Source: Conus ventricosus (taxonomy: Eukaryota > Mollusca > Gastropoda > Neogastropoda > Conidae). Taken from it: a stretch of 64,000 bases of DNA. The notes under the pieces are model-generated. The model had not been told where the DNA came from and did no database searches. It was given only the letters and a program-made list of their open reading frames with translations. The stretch is taken from assembly GCA_018398815.1 (NCBI GenBank), contig CM031618.1, positions 43,690,722 to 43,754,721 of the forward strand, given 5' to 3'. The translations under genes were made by a program, and so were the position numbers. Below, piece by piece: positions 23,501-36,777 of the stretch; the first letter of the stretch is position 1, and every line of letters starts with the position of its first letter.

Positions 23501-26246
23501 AAATTGCCACAATATCCAGTACAATTGTCTCATTGTGATTTGCCAACTAATTACGAAAAAGCCGAAGCCTTTGCTGATATGTTTTGCAAATAACAGTCGC
23601 AGCGATGGACTATCGACAAAGATAGAAAGTACAGAGCAGAACATGAGTTACAGCTTAGTGATGAAGACTCGGAACCGACCAGAAATCTATCTATTAATGC
23701 TGCAATTACGATAGGAGAATTAAAAGAATGTATCTCTAATCTCGGCAGCAAGAAAACATCAGTTGGGCTGGATGGAATTTCTAACGAAATTTTAGGTCAT
23801 TTATCACTAAATATGTTAAATTTTTTACATTTTATCTTTCAAAAATACGGAAAGTGGACAACTACCAAACGTATGGAAGCAGTCAATTGTTGTACCCATT
23901 CACAAACAAGGAAAGCCCCGGAATGATAAAAACAGCTATAGACCAATTGCGTTAACGTCACACACATGTAAACTTATGGAGAGAATTATATTAAGGAGAC
24001 TTAATCACTATGTGAAAAGTACAAGGTTATTCCAATTAATCAGGCAGGCTTTAGAAGAGGTAGATCAACCATTGATCACCCTGATTAAACTAACTACTCA
24101 AATTAAGCAACAGTTTGCCAGACGAAAGAATGTTCTTGCTACGTTTTTTGACGTCAAAAAGGCTTACGACCAAGTGTGGCACAATCGACTACTGACAAAG
24201 TTACGAAAAGTTGGTATTGTGGGTAATATGTTTGATTTTATCAAAAGCTTTCTTTTTAATCGATCAATACAGACAAGGATTGGGAATACGTACTCCAATA
24301 TTAGATCTCTTCATATGGGTCTTCCTCAGGGATCAGTAATTGCCCCTATCTTGTTCAATATTCTAATTTCAGATCTTCCTAGGGGGTTATCGAAAGATGC
24401 AGTTGTAGCTCAATATGCCGACGACATCTGTTTATGGATGAAAGTATCAATGAAAAGAAAAACTCCTACCAAGCTCTGAATTACATCAAGAAGTTATACC
24501 AACACGAACTTGATAAAATAAGTAAATATATGACTGAAAATGGTCTTTCATTATCTCTTGAAAAAACCAATATTATGCTTTTCAATTCAGGATACAACCC
24601 TGAAAAACTTCCTGTATTTTCTATCCATGGTTCAGTCATACAATATACTCAAACGACTAAAGTTTTTGGGAGTCTATCTCACTTCAAAACTTTCCTGGAC
24701 CAGCCATATTGAGCACATACTAACTAAAGCAAGAAGGAGCTTAAACTTATTAAAAATCATTAGAAAACAAAAGTGGGGACAGGATACAAAAAATATTAAT
24801 ATTACTGTCAACGTCACTTGTGCGCTCCAAATTGACGTATGCACAGGAGGTATTCTTTAGTGCTCCACAACATTTACTGACTAAAATGCAAAGTGTTGAC
24901 TGCAAAGCCTATAAACTTTCCCTAGAGTTCCATTTCATGCATCAAATTTAGGAACCTATAAGGAAGCAGGTGTTTTAAACCTCTTGATGAGCTAAGATGT
25001 CTTTCTGCTGCCAAATATGTTTTACGAAGCTCCTCGTTCGAAAATTTCACAGAGGCCGAAGTTTGCATGAGGTCCGATCTTCATTTTGCAAAAAGGGCTA
25101 AATCCATCCAATCATTAAAATCCATAAAAACATTTACTTCAGATCTCTTAAAAAAATCAAAATTAAACAGAAAGGACATAGCAACAAAACCTTCCTACTC
25201 ACCTATACCTACATGGGAGATGAACAACCTGGAGCTTGACATAGATCACACAAACTTATCCAAAAACGATTCACCTAATATCCTGAAAAGTTCCGTCAGC
25301 TCCCATATTGATAAGTATTCTGAACATTTTAAGATTTATACAGATGGGTCTGTACTTGGGAACAGAAAAGTAGGAGCTGCCTTCGTTATACCAGCTCTAG
25401 AAAATAGAGAAACGGTTTCACATATGTGAAAATGTTTCTATTTTTACTGCTGAATTAATTGCAATATTGAAGGCCCTGAATTACATTTCTGATTTTCCGA
25501 AAAACATATTTCAGATTTTATTGTGTGTTGATTCTAAATCGGTCTTACAGGCACTTAAATCTTTAAACCAGAAAATGCGATCGGAGTTGATAATTGAAAT
25601 TAAACACACTGTTCATCTTTTATCATTGAAAGGAACCAGCGTCACTTTCTGTTAGGTGCCTTCCCACTGTGGAATCGTTTCAAATGAATGGGCTGATCGA
25701 GCTGCAAGAAAAGGAGCAAACAATCATGATGGTTCAGTTCCAGTTAAGATGCGGTTAGATTTACAAGGTTACACATGTTTAGTTAATGCGTCATACAAAA
25801 TGTTTGACGAGAAACTTAAAAATCTAAAGTGTCACTACAGTCAGCACTGCATAAATGTCAAGAACAGAGGAAATATTAAACCTCTTTTAGTGTTCTTGTC
25901 CGGAACTTATTCGAGGTCTGTTTCCAGCCTGATGTATAGGTTTCGTTTAAATGCACTCCGTACAAATACAGCAAAAATGTCCAGTGCATGTGCGGAAGAG
26001 AAATAACGATCAGTCATTTACTTGTTCATTGCTCTAGAGTCAAAGAACTAGTATCTCTGAGAGTGGACGACAGTTTTATCCGAGTCTTCCATTTCTCTTG
26101 AAAATGTTTTGAACAGTTATTCACTTCTCCGCATTTTTTCAGAGTGTTTGATTAACTGTCCAGTTGGTATATTCCTGTGATTGACTCAGTTTTCATCATC
26201 CCAAACCCCCATTTTTGTGATAGTAATGTCGCTTCTAACACACACA

Positions 26247-26306
<60 letters not shown>

Positions 26307-27011
26307 AACACACACATGCACACACACGCAGCGTATCTATCTCTCTCTCCCTCTCTCTCACATACACACACTTATACACATACACGCACGTACATAAATA
26401 CGGATGCAAGAACGCACGCACACACAGGCATGCATGCTCGTGCATGCACGCACTCATACGCGCGCACGCGCGCGCGTACACACACACACACACACCACAC
26501 ACACACACAATATATTTCATATATGTAAATATATATATATATATATATAATATAATATTTTTTTTTTTCTTTTATGACATGCAAATGCATGTGTTGGCTG
26601 TTGCTTTCTTTGTGTGTTATTTGCTAATTCGATGTTGAAGGATTAATGCATTATTGTTCTCCTTTTTTTTTTTTTTTTAATTTTTTTTTTTTTTTTATTG
26701 CATATTTGGTAGATCCTCACTGATTTTTATATGTCCATAGCTTTGATCTTCATTGATTGGTAATTATGTAACATTTTGACCCATTTTCCTTATACAATAA
26801 TTACATCTTAAGCTCTTTGTGCACACCCATGCCAGTACCGGCATACACACGCACGTTCATATCAAACTTAACATGCAGCCAACTTCTTCCCACTCTTCCC
26901 ACCCCTTCCCTTTTCCCCCATCCTTTCCCATCGTCTAATATCACTTTTAGTGAACAGACGTTAAACAGAATAACAACAACACGCACACATGCACACACAC
27001 ACACACACACA

Positions 27012-27062
<51 letters not shown>

Positions 27063-27909
27063 AAACGACAACAACAACAACAAAGAAAAGCAGAATGTTT
27101 GCTATTGCAACAACTGCACAAGTGGAAACAAGGAATTAAAAAAAAAAGTTTTCTATGCAAGAGTTAGCCCCCATACTAAAGGGGCATCGCCAAGTCTATT
27201 CAAGATTACTTCCCTTGACCTTACCAAAACAAAGACTTTGACGGAAACTAACGTCAGGCTCGGATGTCGAGAGGAACAGGTCACCACAAGAGCCAGGCAT
27301 GAAGGCTCATGCAGTTGTATATGTGGTTTCACCTTCATCACCTGACACAACAACGATGAGGAACAAATCATCTCTCGCCCCCCCCCCCCACCCCCCCCCC
27401 CCCCACCCCCCCACCACCACCCAAGATGACTGACATGGTCCACGTCGATTTGACGGACGAACAACAACAACAATACACACACAACTATGATAGTTATCCT
27501 TTGCCATGGCAACAGGCCTGTTTCTGAGCATTCATATGTTTTCACCTGTTGACAGGTCAGAATCCCTTCACGGAGGTCGAGGCAGCATGGCGTCGGAACC
27601 AGCGAGAGGCGAGGAGAGAGGGGTGGGGTCTGACGTGGAGATCCGTTCTGATGCTACCCGGGGATCTTCCATTACCAGGTGAGGCAGATTTTTCTTCCTT
27701 TTTTTTTTAATTTGGGAAATTCTTTCTGATTATTTGAGTATTTGGCAAAAAGTAAAGATCCGTGTTTGAGGACGACAGTGTTTTGAAGCTTCTGTAGTAG
27801 TAGTAGTAGTACTTTAATTTTACGTCTTTTCACAAACTATGTGATATTAGACAAGAAAGGAGAGATAGACAGGCAAATAGAGGGAGATAGAGTTTGTTCA
27901 TGTTGCATA

Positions 27910-27948
<39 letters not shown>

Positions 27949-30764
27949 TGTATGTAGGGAGGGGGTGGGGCTGGGAGTGAGCGGAGGGTGGTGTACATAA
28001 CATCAGAAAACAACAGACGAACAAACAAATAAACAAACCAACCTACACACACTGTCAATATCAGATTAAAGCAAATACCTGACTGAACTACAAATCAAGC
28101 AGAAAGTAACTTTCAAAGCAAAATCAATATCAGAAAAAATATCTGTCGCAGACATGCCTGATAAATGTGGCAGAAATGCCTTGAGAGGCACACATTCGAA
28201 CAAAACATGATCTCTTGTCAATTTTGTTTCCCCGCATATGCATTTTGCTGCAGAGCTATATTTAGTTTTAAAAGCATCCAGTTTCAATCAATGAAATGTT
28301 GAAACGAAGTTTCTGTATTGATGCATATCATAAATGTGCAGATTTTGGATGCTTTTGAAATGATCAGTACTAAAAAGAGGATTATTTTGTGTCTGAACAC
28401 GAGTAACAGCTTTGTTCTGCCCATTTCTGAAATATTCCCAAGCTGTTTGTTTTAAAATTTGTTGACTCTCTTTCAAAGCGAACGGTATGGAAATAGTTTG
28501 TACCCTCATTCCATTTTCAGCGCCTTTTTTTGCATCTGTCAGCAAGTTCATTGCCCGAAATTCCACAGTGTGAATTTCCTTCAAAATAAAGTTATCTGAA
28601 TTTGATTTTAAAAACTTGATTGATTGTAACACTGACAGCGAATCTACACAAAACAACACTTGAAAAATTGACTGCGGTAAATCAATTAGAAATGTCTAAA
28701 TCTGTTCATCTTCATAAGTTCTCTTGTTTATTGGTGTGTCATTGTTTGTTTCCATGTTTCCCCCCCCCCCCCCACAAACCTTGTGAACTTTATCATCATC
28801 CCATTGTTTGTATTATATAACTGTTTGACTCTTATGTATTTTTCTTTATCTTCCCTTCTTCCCCCCTTCCCCCCCCCCCCCCCCCTCTTTTTTTTGTGCT
28901 TCCTTCTTTCTTTTTCCTTCTTTATTTCCTCTTCTTCCACTTTTGATTTTCATTTTTCATCTTTCTTTGTGCTCTGAGTTTTACTTCATTCCTTCATTTC
29001 TTTCTTCTTTCTTTCATTCTGTTTTCTTCCAGCTCTCTGATCCTTCTCTCCCTTTGATAACACCATTCTGATACAAATTTTATGTGTGTGGCATTACGGC
29101 AGCGCACGATTGCGAGCACTGCAGGACGAGATCGAGAAACTGAAGGAAGGCGTGAAGCAGGCCCACGAAAAAGCCTCCCAACGAGTACCCCCATCCCAGC
29201 TGCCCCCACCACCTCAGCAAGAGGAACCCCAGTACTACGACCCCTTCGATGACCCCTACGGTTTCATGCGTGTGCCGCGTCGCCGTGCTAACTCCTTCTC
29301 AGGTGGGCGAGTGCGCGAGTTTGATGATTGGTACCTGACGGGAGGGGACAGAGTGGACGACGGAGATATCCCGTTGGGGTACGCCGCGGCGGATGCCTAC
29401 AACCGCCACCACCGAGACAGAACTCCCGAGGCGGCACGCCAGAGGTTACGCCATCATCGGCGCGACAGACAGAGAGGAGGGGACGAGACCGAACCGAAAA
29501 TGGTGAACGGAGGGATGGAGAATGAGGCGGGGCTGACAGGGGGGGCTGTCACTCTCAACGCTCCCGTCCCCACTCTCTCCACCCGCCGTTCCCTGGAAAT
29601 CCATCGACCCCCGACCACCAACCCTCAGGCATTGTACAACTACTACATCCCTTCGCGACGCAGCAGCCAGCCAGCTGCCCCCGCCCCGCCCTCGCCGCCA
29701 ACCCTTACCGCCAGCACACCACCCCGCTGTCGGCATCGCAGCCGAACCTGGCTGGGACGTTAAGGGGGGTTGAACCCCCGACGTATCCGCAGCAGAGCCA
29801 ATCCAAGAGGCCGTGGTACACCATTCGTCGAGAGCAGTGGCCGGCTGCGTCGGCGTCGGGACAGTATTACCCCACCCTCGGTCAGCAGGCGGTGGCGCCT
29901 CAACAGCAGACGACAGTGACTACCCGAGCCAGCCGGTGGGTCAGGAGGTGTGTGGGGTACAGGGTGGAGGCGTGTCCTCTGTGTGGGGGAGCCGGGGCCC
30001 ACATTCATGAGGAGGACGTGGAACCTGTGCATGGGTACATAGCTCATGACTTCGCCACTCAGCCTGGGTGAGTTGTGTGAGTGTGTGTGTGTGAGTGTGT
30101 GTGTGAGTGAGTGAGTGTGTGTGTGTGTATATGAGTGTGTGTATGTGGGTGTGTGTGCGTGCATGTGTATGTGTGTGAGTGTGTGCGTTGACACATTTCT
30201 TCCCTTTTCTCCCTCTCATTGTACTGTCGGATAAAGGCTGTAAACTATCAACTATGCTTTCCAGCAGTTAAGTCTTAATTCTGTTCATGTGACAATAGTT
30301 GATGATTTTATCATGGACATGTGTGCCATCACTTCCTCAAATGATACATTTTTACTCAATGAATTGAGATAAAGTGGGTGTATTATTTTAGAATGATATT
30401 GTCTTAATCTGTATTGCCTTATTGGCTAATCAGTTGAGAATATATATAATAAAGCCTATCGTATGTATTTTTAAATGTGATTGATTTATTAGATAAGTTG
30501 TTCCCTTTTTTACTGATATAATTGTGATATTTTAGTCACTGTTGTCACTATGTGTTCTGATCATATTCATGGTCTCACTCACTTCACACACACTCACACA
30601 CACACACACACCACACACATACACACACACTACACACACTGACACTCACAATCTCTGTTTCCACATACACACACATACATACACACACACACACACACTT
30701 GCTCTCACTCACTCACACCACAGTCACAAACACTCTCACACATCCTTGCATACAACGCATGCAT

Positions 30765-30803
<39 letters not shown>

Positions 30804-30948
30804 ACACACACAACACACTCACAACACACTCGCTCACATACACCCCACACATAACTGCATACATATATGCATGCACACACACATACACACACACATACAT
30901 ACATGCACACACACACACACACACATACATGCACACACACACACACAC

Positions 30949-31017
<69 letters not shown>

Positions 31018-31217
31018 ACTCACACTCACACATATATACACGCACGCATGCACTCACACACACACACACACACACACTCACGCATGCACGCACACACACA
31101 CACATTCAGTACGCGCACACACACGCACACATACACACAAATTCATATCCCCAAACTTTTCTGCATCCATTTCAGACTGTACTCCTATCTTGAGTATCAA
31201 AGGTGAGCCACTTCACA

Positions 31218-31253
<36 letters not shown>

Positions 31254-34200
31254 CACACACACACACACACACACACAAATTCATATCCCCAAACTTTTCT
31301 GCATCCATTTCAGACTGTACTCCTATCGCGAGTACCGCAGGTGAGCCAATTCACAGCATCAGCAAAAGATGGGACACGTCGGTGGTCTGGCATTCTTGTC
31401 TATGTTCTCCTCACTCTTAGCCTCCCTGTGTCCGGAATTCTGAATTTCAAGAGTCATACAAGTGTAACAGTGACAGGAAGGGCAGGAGCTGGCAGGAATC
31501 ATGACTGCATCACCCAATTGGAATCTGATTAATAGCCTTCTGACTATAAGCCAACAGAGTACATGTCAGTGAGAGACTGTAGATTCAGTATGAAGGCATG
31601 GGGCAGAGCAATAAGGTTTCTCAAGTACCCTGTCTTTACTGTTCACATTTATGAATCATTTTGAAACGGCAGAGCAGTGAGGTTTCTCAAGTGCCCTGTC
31701 TTTACTGTTCTTATTTACGGGTAATTTTGGTATTCCAGAGGCTCAGTTGACAAAATACTGACAAAAATATTGGCGACCGATACTCTATGCCGATGTAGGT
31801 TTTATTTGATCAGGTGATGATGGTGGGAAATTGGACTTTTGTGCTCGTAGCACATGACTTTTCATGACTGCAATGGCCAATATATACAGTTTTGCTTGAC
31901 TTCTTAGCCTTTGCCAAGTTTGCTGCACCAGTTAAAAAAAAAATCATTGGTGTGTTATATCTCTTCTCTTTCACATAGGACAGTTGAGTCAGGAAAAGCA
32001 TGGAGTTTGTACACAGATGATGAGCAACCCTTGCCTTTGATGTGAGGATAGTCTGGAAGAGTTATCTTTCATGGAGGCATGCTCCCAATCTGTGTATGTA
32101 TGTGCATGTACATACACGTATGCAAGACAGAAAAAAAAAAATGCATATCTGTTATGCAGTTTATTTTGTACGTTCTGTTTTCAAATGGCAAACAGTACAC
32201 ATCCACGGCGGGTGTATGAATGGGAACGAACATGAGCAAGTTCCAGGGGCAGAGAAGATGATTTATGCCTGTGAGGCACAACTAAGTTGACTTACATAAG
32301 ATCATAGATTTTATATGTATCATATAGAGAGAGTGTGGCTGAGAGCGCTCAAACAAAGACATGGCCGAGGTTCCATTTCTCACTACTTTGGAAGTGTGCT
32401 TCTCTGGACTAAGCAATTACATAACCGTAAAGACTACATATAGTTATTCCCTTTTCAAAACTGTTTACACTGATCTGTTCAGTGTTTTCAGTGATGTTCT
32501 GCAACCAAAATGTGAAAGCAGTGATAGCCCTAAATGAGTGATGATAATGTTGTTCTGTTAGTCGTAAATGCCAGTTTAATGATTAGTGGGTGGGTGCTGT
32601 GTTCACTTTGACCGCATTCACCCATCTTTGCTTCCTCCCCCCTCCACGCCCCCTACCCCTGCCTTCCCTGGTCAGTTTTGTGAAAGATTTGAGTTAACTG
32701 CAGCCCCTCTGTTCTGGATACTCCCCCCCCCCCCCCCCCCCCCCAATTCTTTCGTTGTATGAAATTCAATGTCAGTACATATTGAACCAAGGAGTCTCAC
32801 AAACTTGTCTGTAGTTGTGTTATCCATCCCCCCCACCCCCACCCTTCCTTTCCACCGAACATTGGGTTTCACATGGTCATGATTCTCTGCAAGCTCTTGT
32901 TAGGTCTAGATGTCTGACACCTGGTGTTGAGGGATGTGACCGCAGATAAATACAGGTGAGAACAGGCCTAAATGTGGACTTGGCAAATGGGCTCCGTCCA
33001 TTAGAAAATGTAATTTGTTTGTAGCCAGTGAAAAATCTAGTTGCCAAAACTTCTTTTTGTTTTTATCACAATTAAAAAAAAAAGCATATTTCATACACAC
33101 ATGATGTCATAGTGATGTGATTATCTCCTTTAAATGAAAATAAATATCCAGTTATTTCAAGAGTGGTTTTTTTTTTGTTTTGTTTTGTTTTTTGGGTTTA
33201 CCCCAGACTGGGGCGTGGGAGTAATCTGTTTTTATTGCAGGGGGCAGAAAGTCACATCATCCTTAAAATATACATGGGAGCTTTGAGGTCCTTTAAGACA
33301 AGGCAAAATAACTGTACTGAAATCATTGATCATGAAGAACAGCATGTTGGAAATGTGAACTGGATGCACATTTGCTTCCTCATGAATAAAACTGAGGACA
33401 AACATTATAGGAAGCACATTGGCAATGAATTGAAAATATGAGGATGTCAACAAGGTCTGGAATATTCTTGATCAGACTGAAAATCTATATCTTGCACACA
33501 CTTTAATAAAAAAAAAAAGGGGGGGGGGATATATATATTTTTGTTTGTTTGTTTTTTTGTTGTTGTTTTTTTTTTGGGGGTGGGGTGGATGGGGAGGGAT
33601 AGGGTTAGTGGGAGGAGGCTTTAAGTTTTTGTTTGTTTGTGAAATCCAGCAAGAGAACACCTTTAGATGAAACTGCAGATGGAACTGATGTTGAAATCAT
33701 TTTGAAATTCCTTTGAGTGGTTTGGTCACCATTTTTGAGATTGGAAAAAAAAAAAAAAATGTTCAAAGGTCAGCTGCACATTTATAATTTTATTTTCAAT
33801 CGGCAGAATAGAAATTATACTTGATGTTCATTAGTGTCAGCCTGAAAGTGATTGTTTTGATTTGTCTATTTTTTTGTTCATGTTTTTTTTTTTTTTTTTT
33901 TTTTTTTTCCGAGGAAGTATTAAACATGTCACAAACGTCACATCAGCTGTCAGACTTGTTTAATTAAAGTTCCCTCCCCCCCCCCCCCCACCTTTCCTTC
34001 CAACACTTCCTCCCTATTCAGGGCTTTGGTGGTAACATTTTGTCTGGCTTCTCACATCAGTATATATGCTTGACCTTCATTTATGACGCAGTTATGAATG
34101 TTGTTGTTGTTGTCATGCAGAACTGTGTCGGTGTAATTATGAATGTGCTTGCAGGTGTTGTCCTGGTTCCATCTGACCGTCTCACACAAAGAGTCTATTG

Positions 34201-36690
34201 TCTCCCTTTGATTCTTTCCATTATTTTTTTTTAAGAGTTCCTTGAAGTATCGCTTTCAACACTGCACGCAGTTTTCAGGTCAGACAGAATGTTCCAAAGC
34301 GACAGTGTTTCAGAGATCTGTGCCCAGGTAGTGCGGTGGTTAGTGTTGCAGTGGTGTGGGTTGGAAGGGGGGGCGGAGGCAGTGGGTTCGATTCCGATCG
34401 GAGGCATTTATTTCTCAGATTTTTATGCCCTGGCCAGCACCTATGCAGAGTTTTACATGCTATGGGCTCAGAAGGGACGATTGGAATTACACAGTAGCAT
34501 TTTATCCATGAATTTATGTGTTTCAAGTTTCTGGAGCAGCACTGCAGGTGTCTGTGTCTCCCGGGTGTGGTTGAAGGTAGGGTACACCGTGAAAGGGAGC
34601 GTGAAGCGCTGCCCTGTCATGTTGACTCAGACCAGAATTTTGCTTCATAGCATCATCAGCATCGTTGTCACCACTGATCATTATCAAAAAAAAAAAAAGA
34701 AATAAGATAAAAGGGTTCAGATTTTGTGTTTCCTCATGCCCTGCTGTGTTGGTGACCTCAGTTTCACTTTCCTGTCCACATCCATTTCTGTGATGGGTTT
34801 CCGTCAAGCATGGTGCGTCAGCCGGTTCATGGGGCTGTCGTTGGGGAGGATATGGTGGTTGTGGGGCTGGACAGACCAGAGGCTCTGATGCTGGAATCCA
34901 TACCCTCTCCAAGGGCACAGAGTCGGGATGCCTGCTAATGCTGGCTCCATGACTAAGCTAATTTTTTTGTCATCTGTAGAGGGCTTGGAAGGCGACGTTC
35001 TTTGAGTGTTGGGACAGAGCAGGCGGCAGTGAACACGACGAAAGTAACTCTGCTGCAGTGCAGTGTTTCCTCTGGTGGGTTGCCGTACGGTGACCTGATA
35101 GTGACTGTTCCTTGAGGAGTGCTGGAGCTTTTGACGGGGGTGAACCTGGGTTGTGCTTGTGCACAGGTTGCAGGAAGGAGGGGCATGGGAAAAATATCAC
35201 AGAAGGGAGGGGCATGGGAACAATATCACAGAGGGAGGGGCATGGGAAAAATATCACAGAGGGAGGGGCATGGGAAAAAATCACAGAGGGAGGGGCATGG
35301 AGAAAATATCACAGAGGGAGGGGCATGGGAACAATATCACAGAGGGAGGGGCATGGGAACAGTATCACAGAGGGAGGGGCATGGGAACAATATCACAGAG
35401 GGAGGGGCATGGGAAAAATATCACAGAAGGAGGGGCATGGGGAAAATATCACAGAGGGAGGGGCATGGGAACAATATCACAGAGGGAGGGGCATGGGGAA
35501 AAATATCACAGAGGGAGGGGCATGGGAAAAATATCACAGAGGGAGGGGCATGGGAAAAATATCACAGAGGGAGGGGCATGGGAACAATATCACAGAGGGA
35601 GGGGCATGGGAACAATATCACAGAGGGAGGGGCATGGGAACAATATCACAGAAGGAGGGCATGGGAACAATATCACAGAGGGAGGGGCATGGGAAAAATA
35701 TCACAGAAGGAGGGGCATGGGAACAGTATCACAGAAGGAGGGGCATGGGAACAGTATCACAGAGGGAGGGGCATGGGAACAATATCACAGAGGGAGGGGC
35801 ATGGGAACAATATCGCAGAAGAGGGCTTGAAAAATAAGACACTCCCCTGCACACAAAAAAGAAACTATCTTCAAAAGTTGTCTGTGACTCATTTTGTGAT
35901 GGATGGTGACATAAACAACAGTGACCGTTGATGTTACACATGTGACAGAATACACTTTTATTCATGAATTTACCCAGCACGTGCATAAACGACAAACAAG
36001 TAGGTTAACTCTTGCTCCCACAAGAAAATATAACTTATGTTTTCTTGTGGGAGCAAGAGTTACCCTACTTGTTTATTGTTTATTATTTACTGTTCCCTGC
36101 CTCATTTCATATTTTATTTCAGCACATGTATGTTTCTTTGGTTCCTGCAGTGTGGCTTTGCCATGTTTTTTTTTTGTGATATTATGCTCTTGTTAAAACG
36201 CTCAGTGTTGTCACTTTAGTGATATTATACTCTTGTTAAAACGCTCAGTGTTGTCACTTTAGTGATATTATGCTCTTGTTAAAACGCTCAGTGTTGTCAC
36301 TTTTCTGTTTGCTGGTATCTGTCATTCTGTGATACATTATCAAGGATTGTACACAGAGTCTGTGGCATGCCACCAGCATTATATGGTGTATATCTGCCTG
36401 CGCCTGTCAGTACTAATGAAACAACACTCAGTACTGTTACTAAAATACTCGGAAATCTAGAATCACCTATGTAGAAAAATTAATTCATGTATATTTGATG
36501 TATTTCTGCTTTACCAATGAAACAGTACTTGCTACTAAAACAGTTTTAATATGTAAAAATAATAGATTTAGAAGATTTCATGTATGTTTAACCTTATTCT
36601 TTCATCTGTACTAATAGAATAGCATTTAGTTCTGAAATGTTAAGAAATGTACAATTACTGATCAATGTTTTAAGGAAGAGTATATATATA

Positions 36691-36777
<87 letters not shown>

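Larger units (their letters stand above)
20660..26165 (+). mobile_element. Degraded non-LTR retrotransposon with esterase-like ORF1 and RNase H
   Basis: The order on the plus strand is ORF1 (about 20733-21980), endonuclease (about 22370-23180), reverse transcriptase (about 23740-24720), RNase H (about 25320-25750) and a C-terminal CCHC-type knuckle (about 25998-26035). All parts have frameshifts or stops, so the copy is inactive. It sits in gene A intron 7 between CA microsatellites (20442-20645 and 26238-26512). The 3' terminus is not sharply defined. A related 5'-truncated copy lies at 27793-28663 on the minus strand. Confidence 0.85.
31137..31350 (+). repeat. Tandem duplication of a microexon-bearing segment (138-bp offset)
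   Basis: The text ACAAATTCATATCCCCAAAC, TTTTCTGCATCCATTTCAG, the 27-nt exon and GGTGAGCCA.TTCACA occurs twice, 138 bp apart, with a CA array between copies. Intronic flanks are nearly identical, while the 27-nt exons differ at several bases. Confidence 0.9.

Noticed and set aside
27351..27420. G-rich minus-strand open frames around the C homopolymer
   Set aside because: Glycine runs from poly-C; no gene signal.
29033..29102. Earlier acceptor TTCTTCCAG for gene A exon 9
   Set aside because: Using it introduces an in-frame stop (TGATAA) before the coding text; the acceptor at 29101-29102 gives the correct phase.
30542..31206. Long His/Thr-rich and Cys/Val-rich open frames on both strands
   Set aside because: Pure (CA)n/(GT)n translation. 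The same applies to similar frames at 5716, 6374, 11141, 16772, 20411, 26177, 45098, 48372 and 63361.
35175..35825. CRISPR-like array of ~28-bp repeats
   Set aside because: Repeats are directly abutting with no unique spacers, and the DNA is eukaryotic with no cas genes.
35112..35931. Three overlapping open frames of 225-270 codons
   Set aside because: All come from the stop-free 28-bp minisatellite; identical repeats in every frame are not evidence of coding.
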